Source: CAYLSV01 sp964386435
GTDB taxonomy: Bacteria > Planctomycetota > Phycisphaerae > Tepidisphaerales > Tepidisphaeraceae
Direction: 5' to 3'
Length of the DNA: 8,951 bases
Assembly: GCA_964386435.1 (NCBI GenBank)
Contig: CAYLSV010000127.1
Span: forward strand, 1-8,951
Below the pieces are notes generated by a model, which made no database searches, was not told the DNA's origin, and worked only from the letters and a program-made list of their open reading frames with translations. This document shows, in pieces, positions 1 through 4,812 of this stretch (position 1 is its first letter; every line of letters starts with the position of its first letter). Made by a program: the position numbers and the translations under genes.

Positions 1-16
1 CAACCGATGCTGACAG

Positions 17-60
17 CGCGTGAAGCCCCGCTGCTACGCAGCGGTGGGGGCCTCAGCGAC
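17..60. repeat. REP-like palindromic element, copy 1
   Basis: A 7-bp perfect stem (28-34 with 38-44, loop TAC) is flanked on the left by GTGAAGCC and on the right by a G-rich stretch ending in CTCAGCGAC. The same architecture (AAGCC, 7-bp hairpin with a 3-nt loop, purine-rich tract, TCAGCGAC) recurs at 4572-4609 and inverted at 4505-4551, so this is a dispersed family and not a chance hairpin. It lies upstream of the first gene. An open frame runs through it in phase with that gene, but the peptide looks unlike a real N-terminus. Confidence 0.7.
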
Positions 61-163
61 GACAACTTGCCATGCGGGTTCGGCATCATCTTGCGGCTTA
101 GCCGGGTGCTGCCACTTGCCGATGCTCGCGATATGGCATGTTGAGGTGTCTTTGCCAGCAAGC

Positions 164-170
164 GAGGTGA
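164..170 (+). promoter_or_regulatory. Shine-Dalgarno site that sets the start at 176
   Basis: GAGGTGA lies 5 nt before ATG 176, a good match to the anti-SD sequence at normal spacing. It favours 176 over the in-frame upstream ATGs. It is one of only two clear Shine-Dalgarno sites in the window. Confidence 0.65.
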
Positions 171-175
171 ACGTC

Positions 176-583
176 ATGAACAGCCAGCGCGTGGAACTAA
201 TTATGCCGGGGTTGCGGGCGTTGTGGGACGCGCCGGGGCCGGTGTGCGTGACGATCGAGTCGCCGGACGGCGCGCCGTGGCTGCAGGCAATGCGGTCGCC
301 GTCGCGGCGGGGGGCGATCCGGCTGTCGTACCCGCTGGACGAGGAGCCGGCGGCGGCGTTGCGGGCGCGGGGGCTGTGGACGCTACCGGAGCTGGCGGTG
401 TACGACTGGGGCGCCTGCCCCGCCGGGGGTTGGTCGGCGACGCTGTCGCTGCGGCTGCCCGAGGCCGCCGACCCGCTGGCGGCGTGGGTGGACCAGGCGT
501 TCGACCGCCTGTACGCCTACGGCGACCGGGCCGACTTCGAGGTCGACGTCTTGCCGATGGGGCCGTTCGTACAGACGGGATAA
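176..583 (+). CDS. Hypothetical protein, 135 aa
   Basis: I do not recognise this protein. From ATG 176 it gives 135 residues: an N-terminal part with likely beta strands (PVCVTIES about residue 22, RGAIRLSYPL about 45), a central Leu/Trp-rich part (ARGLWTLPELAVYDWG), a strand (WSATLSLRLPE) and a C-terminal amphipathic helix followed by a strand (AWVDQAFDRLYAYGDRADFE). There is no signal peptide or membrane segment, so it is probably a small cytosolic alpha/beta protein. The general shape recalls small chaperone-like sensory-transduction folds, but I cannot assign it. The start is chosen for its Shine-Dalgarno site; extending upstream would add a Cys/Ala-rich peptide encoded by a palindromic repeat. 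Its TAA stop lies 9 bp before the GNAT gene, so the two are probably co-expressed. Codon use is strongly GC3-biased, as in the neighbours, which supports real coding. Confidence 0.75.
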   Translation: MNSQRVELIMPGLRALWDAPGPVCVTIESPDGAPWLQAMRSPSRRGAIRLSYPLDEEPAAALRARGLWTLPELAVYDWGACPAGGWSATLSLRLPEAADPLAAWVDQAFDRLYAYGDRADFEVDVLPMGPFVQTG

Positions 584-586
584 GCT
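581..586 (+). promoter_or_regulatory. Putative -10 hexamer TAAGCT before the GNAT gene
   Basis: TAAGCT fits TANNNT and ends 6 nt before GTG 593. Its first three bases are the TAA stop codon of the preceding gene. It could drive a leaderless transcript of the acetyltransferase alone, in addition to readthrough from upstream. No -35 element is evident, and this is the weakest of the five examples in the window. Confidence 0.3.
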
Positions 587-592
587 GCGGGC

Positions 593-1045
593 GTGCCCGA
601 CTTCATTATCCGGCCCGGCGATCCGAAAGATGCGGCGGCGCTCACGCGGTTCAACATCCTGCTCGCCCGCGAGACCGAGAACCGCCGGCTCGACCCGTAC
701 ACGGTCGAACGGGGCGTGCGACGGGTGTTCGCCGGCGAGACCGGGGCCCGCTACTTCGTCGCCGACGCCGGGGGCGAGGTGGTCGGCTGCTGCATGTGTA
801 CCGGCGAGTGGAGCGACTGGCGCAACGGCATGATCTGGTGGCTGCAAAGCGTGTACGTCGCCGCCGAGCACCGCGGGCAGGGTGTGTTCCGGGCCCTGCT
901 CGCCGAAGCCGAGCGGGCGGCGACCGCCGACGGCGCCCCCTGCCTGCGGCTGTACGTCGAGCGGGAGAACGCGGCGGCGCAGAAAACCTACGCGAAGTGC
1001 GGCTTTTCGACCGAGCCGTATGCGGTGATGGAGAAGGCACTTTGA
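593..1045 (+). CDS. GNAT family N-acetyltransferase
   Basis: This 150-aa protein has the single-domain length usual for GNAT enzymes, which move an acetyl group from acetyl-CoA to an amine. The acetyl-CoA pyrophosphate loop is HRGQGVF (residues 93-99), after the strand LQSVYVAAE (84-92). The second signature, N126 with AAQKTYAKCGF (128-138), is the usual end of the fold, where Y133 sits where the general acid is found in many members. The N-terminus (FIIRPGDPKDAAAL) is the classic first strand and helix. The substrate cannot be inferred. The start is GTG with no clear Shine-Dalgarno site, but a TAAGCT hexamer precedes it by 6 nt. The gene is 9 bp behind the hypothetical gene at 176 and faces the TauE/SafE gene across an inverted repeat. 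The family call is secure; the role is open. Confidence 0.9.
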   Translation: MPDFIIRPGDPKDAAALTRFNILLARETENRRLDPYTVERGVRRVFAGETGARYFVADAGGEVVGCCMCTGEWSDWRNGMIWWLQSVYVAAEHRGQGVFRALLAEAERAATADGAPCLRLYVERENAAAQKTYAKCGFSTEPYAVMEKAL

Positions 1046-1060
1046 GAGCGCGCGCGTCTG

Positions 1061-1161
1061 ATCGGACTGCGGTGCGTTGAACCGCAGCTACCTTCCGCAC
1101 ATCAAATTTTTTGTGGCTCCAATGTGTGGTGTAGCTGCGGTGCAACGCATCGCAGTCCGAT
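1061..1161. repeat. Long inverted repeat in a convergent junction, possible bidirectional terminator
   Basis: The arms 1061-1091 and 1131-1161 match at 29 of 31 positions as inverted copies; one mismatch would be a G-U pair in RNA. An inner extension pairs CCGCACAT (1095-1102) with ATGTGTGG (1122-1129), leaving a loop of about 19 nt that contains T6. Each arm also folds alone into a 9-bp hairpin with a 3-nt loop (CTGCGGTGC/GTT and CTGCGGTGC/AAC), so this is a head-to-head pair of REP-like units, of a different sequence from the copies at 17 and 4505. It fills the gap between the convergent GNAT and TauE/SafE genes. A bidirectional terminator or mRNA 3'-end stabiliser fits the position, but neither hairpin is directly followed by a T-tract. 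Confidence 0.85.
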
Positions 1162-1164
1162 TGC

Positions 1165-1644
1165 TCACCGCGTCGCGTCCCACCACTTCGATGCCCCGTA
1201 GAGCAGTCCCGCCGACGCCGTGAGCAGCGTGCTCATCACCACCGCCCGCCCGAGCCCGGCGTCGGCGGCCTTGCCGAAAATTTGGTAGCCGGCGACGTAG
1301 ACGAGCGCGAAGCCGAAGATCAATTTCAGCCACCCGACCGGCAGCGAGGTCGCCCCCCACGCCCCGAGGTAGCTGCCGCAGAGCATGCCCGGCAGCATGT
1401 ACGACGCCGTCCAGAGCTTCAGTGCCCCCTCGCCGTGGTAGCGGATCATCGCCGGGATTTGCAGCGGCGAGGCAATGACCGCCAGCGACGTGCCTTGGGC
1501 CGATTTCTGGTCGAACCCCAGCAACAGCACCAAGACGGGCACGATCACCGCCCCGCCGCCCAGGCCGGTGAAGCCGGCGAACGCCCCGACGAACAAGCCG
1601 AACGGGATGAGAAACTGCGGGTTGTTCTGGACGTGCTCGGGCAT
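1165..1644 (-). CDS. Half-size TauE/SafE family membrane protein
   Basis: This 159-aa integral membrane protein belongs to the TauE/SafE (DUF81) family, whose members are linked to export or uptake of sulfite, sulfonates or other small anions. Visible hallmarks are the first helix with GFTGLGGGAVIVP (24-36), then QGTSLAVIASPLQIPAMIRY (50-69). Hydrophobic segments lie near 11-42, 49-64, 79-98, 104-123 and 134-152. Usual members are about 250-300 aa and carry two copies of this unit; this one has a single copy plus one extra C-terminal helix, so it probably works as a dimer. It ends cleanly at a TGA after a charged tail (SKWWDATR), so I see no sign of truncation by frameshift. ATG 1642-1644 is chosen because the transporter homology begins there; the frame stays open far upstream only as a shadow of RecJ. 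It starts 30 bp from RecJ, in the opposite direction. The substrate is unknown. Confidence 0.85.
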   Translation of the reverse strand: MPEHVQNNPQFLIPFGLFVGAFAGFTGLGGGAVIVPVLVLLLGFDQKSAQGTSLAVIASPLQIPAMIRYHGEGALKLWTASYMLPGMLCGSYLGAWGATSLPVGWLKLIFGFALVYVAGYQIFGKAADAGLGRAVVMSTLLTASAGLLYGASKWWDATR

Positions 1645-1656
1645 GATCTGCCGGTG

Positions 1657-1666
1657 AGGATACAGT
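1657..1666. promoter_or_regulatory. Putative bidirectional promoter, overlapping -10 elements
   Basis: On the plus strand TACAGT (1661-1666) ends 8 nt before the recJ ATG. On the minus strand TATCCT (1662-1657) ends 12 nt before the TauE/SafE ATG. Both fit TANNNT and share the TA at 1661-1662. Only 30 bp separate the two start codons, so there is no room for two separate promoters unless they extend into the genes. A possible Shine-Dalgarno-like TGAGGA (1655-1660) is 14 nt from the recJ ATG, too far to be convincing. Confidence 0.45.
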
Positions 1667-1674
1667 CCCACGTC

Positions 1675-3459
1675 ATGGAAGCGACGATCTGGAACCGGGC
1701 GGACAAGGCAGAACCAGACGGCGACGAACGGCCGTTCCCGACGAAGCGTTGGGATGTCGCCGAGACGCCCGCCGGCACCGAGGCCCTGGCCGCCAAGCTC
1801 GGCACCAATCGGCTGATCGCCGGCCTGCTCATCCGCCGCGGCATCACCGACCCCGCCGCCGGCAAGCAGTTTTTGCGGCCCACGCTCAAGGATCTTCACG
1901 AGCCGAGCACCCTGCCCGGCCTCAACGAAGCCGCCGAGCGACTCGCCAAAGCTGTCAAGGACAAGGAAAAGATCGTCATCTACGGCGACTACGACGTCGA
2001 CGGCATTGCCGCCACCTCCATCCTTTGGCACGCCATCCGAACCCTCGGCGGCGACCCGCACACCTACATCCCCCACCGCCTCGACGAAGGCTACGGCCTC
2101 AACGACGACGCCCTCCGCCAGATCATCGATGATGGGGCCGACCTCATCGTCACCGTCGACTGCGGCATCACCGCCGTTGACGCGGCGACGCTTGCCAAAG
2201 ACCGCGGCGTCGACCTGATCATCACCGACCACCACGACTTCCGCGAGCCGCTGCCCGAAGCGATCATCGTCCACCCCCGGCTGCCGACGGGCGGCGAGCC
2301 GTACGAGAACCCGCACCTTTGCGGCGCGGGCGTGGCGTTCAAGCTGGCGTGGGGCGTGGGCCAGAAGCTGACCGGCGGCAAAGTCACGCCCGCGCTACGG
2401 CAGTTTCTGGTCGAGGCGACGAGCTTGGCCGCGCTGGCGACGGTGGCCGACGTGGTTCCGCTGATCGGCGAGAACCGCGTGCTGACCCGCTTCGGCCTCG
2501 ACGGGCTGAAGCACACGAGCATCGACGGGTTGCAGGCGCTCATCACCGCCGCCGGGCTCGACGGCAAGGACATCGACAGCATGGCTGTGGGCTTCAAGCT
2601 CGGGCCGCGCCTGAACGCCTGCGGGCGGATGGGGCACGCGCGGGAGGCGGTTGAATTGCTCACCGTCGCCACGCCCGAACGCGGGGCCGAGATCGCCGGC
2701 GAGCTGGAGTCGGCCAACCGCCAGCGTCAGCAGACTGAGCGGCAGATCACCGACGAGGCGGCCGCTTGCATCGGCGACCCGAACGGCTGCCAAGCAATCG
2801 TCGTCGACGGCGACAACTGGCACCCCGGCGTGGTCGGCATCGTCGCCGGCCGGCTCAAGGATCGCTTCCACCGCCCGGCCGTCGTGCTCTGCCGCGACGC
2901 CGCCGCCAACACCGCCACCGGCAGCGCGCGGGGCATCGAAGGCTTCCACCTCGCCGAGCATTTGTCGGCCTGCGGCGAACACCTCACCAAGCACGGCGGC
3001 CACGCGATGGCGGCGGGGTTGTCGCTGAACCTCGACGCCCTGGACGCCTTTCGCCAAGCGTTCCTGCAGCGGGCCGCCGACGCGCTCTCGCCGGACGATC
3101 TGGTGCCGCGGCTGAAGATCGACGCCGAGGTGACGCTCGACGAGCTGACGCCAGCGTTGGTGAAGGATTTGGCCCGCCTCGAGCCGTTCGGGGCGGGCAA
3201 CCCGCGGGTGATGTTCGTCGTGAAGGGGGCCAGCCTCGACACGCCGCCCCGCCCGGTCGGCAAGACGGGCGACCACCTCCAGCTCCGCCTGCGTCAGGGT
3301 CGCACGGTGACGAAGGGCATCGCCTTCGGCGCCGGCCCCTGGCTGCCGTTTTTGCGGGCGGGGCAAAAGCTGGACGTCGCCGGCGTGCCGAGCTTGAACC
3401 ACTGGAACGGGCAGACGTCGGTGGAGTTCGAGGTGAAGGACATCCGCCCGGCGGAGTAA
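1675..3459 (+). CDS. recJ: Single-stranded-DNA-specific exonuclease RecJ
   Basis: RecJ degrades single-stranded DNA 5' to 3' in RecFOR recombination, mismatch repair and base excision repair, in the cytosol and with Mn/Mg. This 594-aa protein has the full domain order and usual length. In the DHH domain are YGDYDVDG (103-110), TVDCG (160-164), ITDHH (183-187) and ATVADVVPL (255-263), which supply the metal-binding Asp and His residues. The DHHA1 domain shows WHPGVVGIVAGRL (382-394), SARGIEGFHL and HGGHAMAAGL (440-449). LEPFGAGNP (502-510) opens the C-terminal OB-fold. KRWDVAE near residue 24 is the normal beginning of RecJ, so ATG 1675 gives a 23-residue lead that some members have; the frame is open further upstream only across the antisense of TauE/SafE. 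No well-spaced Shine-Dalgarno site is present, but TACAGT lies 8 nt upstream, which suggests a leaderless mRNA. The NHL gene follows after 51 bp. Confidence 0.97.
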   Translation: MEATIWNRADKAEPDGDERPFPTKRWDVAETPAGTEALAAKLGTNRLIAGLLIRRGITDPAAGKQFLRPTLKDLHEPSTLPGLNEAAERLAKAVKDKEKIVIYGDYDVDGIAATSILWHAIRTLGGDPHTYIPHRLDEGYGLNDDALRQIIDDGADLIVTVDCGITAVDAATLAKDRGVDLIITDHHDFREPLPEAIIVHPRLPTGGEPYENPHLCGAGVAFKLAWGVGQKLTGGKVTPALRQFLVEATSLAALATVADVVPLIGENRVLTRFGLDGLKHTSIDGLQALITAAGLDGKDIDSMAVGFKLGPRLNACGRMGHAREAVELLTVATPERGAEIAGELESANRQRQQTERQITDEAAACIGDPNGCQAIVVDGDNWHPGVVGIVAGRLKDRFHRPAVVLCRDAAANTATGSARGIEGFHLAEHLSACGEHLTKHGGHAMAAGLSLNLDALDAFRQAFLQRAADALSPDDLVPRLKIDAEVTLDELTPALVKDLARLEPFGAGNPRVMFVVKGASLDTPPRPVGKTGDHLQLRLRQGRTVTKGIAFGAGPWLPFLRAGQKLDVAGVPSLNHWNGQTSVEFEVKDIRPAE

Positions 3460-3493
3460 CGGCCGTTCTGCCGGTGGCTCACGAAGTTCGGCC

Positions 3494-3503
3494 GCTACCG
3501 TGC
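3494..3503 (+). promoter_or_regulatory. Putative -10 region GCTACCGTGC of the NHL gene
   Basis: TACCGT (3496-3501) lies 9 nt before ATG 3511. The same ten bases, GCTACCGTGC, recur at 6926-6935, 8 nt plus two bases of spacing before the SDR GTG, so two unrelated genes share the motif at the same place. No Shine-Dalgarno site is present. No TTGACA-like -35 is seen. Confidence 0.45.
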
Positions 3504-3510
3504 ATGAACC

Positions 3511-4470
3511 ATGACCCTCGGCACCGCCCCGTTCACGTACACCTGGCACGACCACTTCATCACCCTGCCCGACGGTTTCGAGGGCAAGGGGCAGACGCAC
3601 AGCGTCGCCGTCACCCGCGGCGGCGACATCCTCGTGCTGTGCACCGGCAAGCCGGGGCTGCTCGTGTGTGATGCGGCGGGGCACATCAAGGATTCGTGGG
3701 GCGATTTTCCCGAGGGGCACGGGCTGGCAATCGTGGAGGAGGACGGGCGGGAGCTCGTTTGGATCGTCAACACCGCCCCGGCCCACGTCGGCAAGTACAC
3801 GCTCGACGGTGAGCTGCTTCAGGAGCTGCCCGCCCCGCCGGCGGACGAGGTGGGGGCCGGGGGCGACGTGCCGATGCGGCAGAAGTTCGTCCCGACGTGG
3901 CTGGCCGTCGCGGCGGACGGCGGTTTGTTCCTCGCCGACGGGTACGGCTCGCACCAGATCTTCCGTTACGACGCGGCCGGCAACTACCTCGGAAAGCTGG
4001 ACGGCACCGAGGGTGCCGGGCGGTTCAACGAGCCGCACGGCATCCGGTTTTCCCCGAAGAACGAGCTGTTCATCACCGACCGCAGCAACCTGCGGGTGTG
4101 CGTCTACGACGCCGAGGGCCGTTACCTTCGGCACAGCGACACCGCCTGTCACAGCCCGGCCGATTTTGCGTTCGACGGCGCTGGGCGGGTGTACGTCGCC
4201 GAGATCGCCGGCAGCGTCAAGGTGCTCGATGAGCAACTGAACGTCCTCGCCGACCTCGGCCAGCACGAGAAAATCACGCCCCAGACCTCGCCCGGCACCT
4301 GGGCCCCCGATCACGACAAGCGGCCCGCGAGCTGGCCCAACCCGCCGCGCAGCGAGCAGGTGCCGGGCCAGTTCCACACGCCCCACGGCCTCGCCGTAAC
4401 GGCCGCGGGCGACGTGATCGTCGGCGAGTGGATCGAGGGCGGCCGGGTGACGAAGCTGGCGAAGAAGTAA
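3511..4470 (+). CDS. NHL-repeat beta-propeller protein, peptidyl-amidating-lyase-like
   Basis: This 319-aa protein is almost entirely NHL/beta-propeller repeat, probably six blades. Repeats are visible at residues 30-55, 70-98, 128-155 (LAVAADGGLFLADGYGSHQ), 175-200 (PHGIRFSPKNELFITDRSN), 218-240 and 291-316 (PHGLAVTAAGDVIVGEW). The layout matches the propeller of peptidyl-alpha-hydroxyglycine alpha-amidating lyase: H70, H176 and H292 fall where the lyase has its three zinc histidines, Y145 (ADGYG) matches its active-site tyrosine and R191 (TDRSN) one of its arginines. The lyase's other catalytic arginine, expected near residues 44-47, is replaced (CTGK). There is no signal peptide, so it is probably cytosolic. 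A metal-dependent lyase, a lactonase-like hydrolase or a binding propeller are all possible. The gene follows recJ after 51 bp, with its own likely -10. The fold call is firm; the lyase-like site is a by-eye alignment. Confidence 0.85.
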   Translation: MTLGTAPFTYTWHDHFITLPDGFEGKGQTHSVAVTRGGDILVLCTGKPGLLVCDAAGHIKDSWGDFPEGHGLAIVEEDGRELVWIVNTAPAHVGKYTLDGELLQELPAPPADEVGAGGDVPMRQKFVPTWLAVAADGGLFLADGYGSHQIFRYDAAGNYLGKLDGTEGAGRFNEPHGIRFSPKNELFITDRSNLRVCVYDAEGRYLRHSDTACHSPADFAFDGAGRVYVAEIAGSVKVLDEQLNVLADLGQHEKITPQTSPGTWAPDHDKRPASWPNPPRSEQVPGQFHTPHGLAVTAAGDVIVGEWIEGGRVTKLAKK

Positions 4471-4497
4471 CGACTTGCCTCCTCGGGCGGTCACCTC

Positions 4498-4543
4498 CTC
4501 GCGCGTCGCTGAAACCGCCTCCGCCTCGCAGAGGCGGGGCTTC
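4498..4543 (+). repeat. REP-like palindromic element, copy 2 (left arm of a facing pair)
   Basis: A 7-bp perfect hairpin (4521-4527 with 4531-4537, loop GCA) follows GTCGCTGAAACCGCCT and precedes GGCTTCACG. Read on the minus strand, it has the same order of parts as copies 1 and 3. It is the inverted partner of 4571-4616: about 41 of 46 positions agree without gaps, including a 26-nt identical block. It starts 27 bp after the stop of the NHL gene, so it may stabilise or terminate that mRNA. Confidence 0.85.
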
Positions 4544-4570
4544 ACGAGCGCGACTATCTCACCTCCATCC

Positions 4571-4616
4571 TAAAGCCCGCCTCTACGAGGCGGAGGCGGT
4601 TTCAGCGACGCGGGAG
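4571..4616 (-). repeat. REP-like palindromic element, copy 3 (right arm of a facing pair)
   Basis: A 7-bp perfect hairpin (4577-4583 with 4587-4593, loop TAC) is followed by GAGGCGGTTTCAGCGACGC. It is the inverted partner of 4498-4543 across a 27-nt spacer, so the pair could form either two small hairpins or one large cruciform. The pair sits in a convergent junction, like the unrelated palindrome at 1061-1161. Confidence 0.85.
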
Positions 4617-4648
4617 ACCCGATGCGGTTGAGCGAGGTGCGGGCGCCT

Positions 4649-4780
4649 NNNNNNNNNNNNNNNNNNNNNNNNNNNNNNNNNNNNNNNNNNNNNNNNNNNN
4701 NNNNNNNNNNNNNNNNNNNNNNNNNNNNNNNNNNNNNNNNNNNNNNNNNNNNNNNNNNNNNNNNNNNNNNNNNNNNNNNN
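4649..4780. other. Assembly gap (132 N)
   Basis: 132 consecutive undetermined bases. The left edge is 32 nt past a REP-like pair. The right edge begins with GGCGGAGGTCCGG, a sequence that recurs inverted at 8885-8897 inside another REP-like element, so the missing DNA probably contains at least part of one more repeat copy. The real length may differ from 132. Confidence 0.99.
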
Positions 4781-4793
4781 GGCGGAGGTCCGG
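4781..4793 (-). repeat. Fragment of a REP-like element at the gap edge
   Basis: GGCGGAGGTCCGG is identical over 13 nt to the reverse complement of 8885-8897, where it forms one stem half and flank of a 7-bp hairpin unit. Here the rest of the unit would lie inside the gap. The match is short but is placed exactly where a repeat would be expected. Confidence 0.5.
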
Positions 4794-4812
4794 GACGATC
4801 ACCAACCGATTC

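Larger units (their letters stand above)
4471..4812. other. Convergent intergenic region between NHL protein and sulfatase
   Basis: No gene is supported in these 342 bases. From left to right they hold about 27 nt of plain spacer, two facing REP-like elements (4498-4543 and 4571-4616), 32 nt of unassigned GC-rich DNA, 132 undetermined bases, and a fragment matching another REP-like copy (4781-4793). The sulfatase stop codon is at 4813-4815 on the minus strand. Confidence 0.8.

Noticed and set aside
20..175. Upstream in-frame extension of the first gene by 52 residues
   Set aside because: It is encoded partly by a palindromic repeat, is rich in Cys and Ala, and the good Shine-Dalgarno site is at 164-170 before ATG 176.
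1101..1113. T6 run in the loop of the 1061-1161 repeat as a rho-independent terminator tail
   Set aside because: The T-run is about 15 nt or more beyond the end of the left hairpin and inside the loop of the larger fold, so it does not directly follow a stem.
1282..1674. Upstream in-frame extension of RecJ by 131 residues
   Set aside because: It runs antisense through the TauE/SafE gene, has low-complexity Arg/Gln/Glu-rich sequence, and normal RecJ homology starts after ATG 1675.
2395..4545. A 716-aa open frame on the minus strand across RecJ and the NHL gene
   Set aside because: It lies antisense to two genes with clear family motifs, and its composition is the usual product of GC-biased third positions read on the other strand.
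4781..4812. A coding start or gene end beside the N gap
   Set aside because: Frames that enter the gap are open only because N codons are read through; no motif supports coding there.
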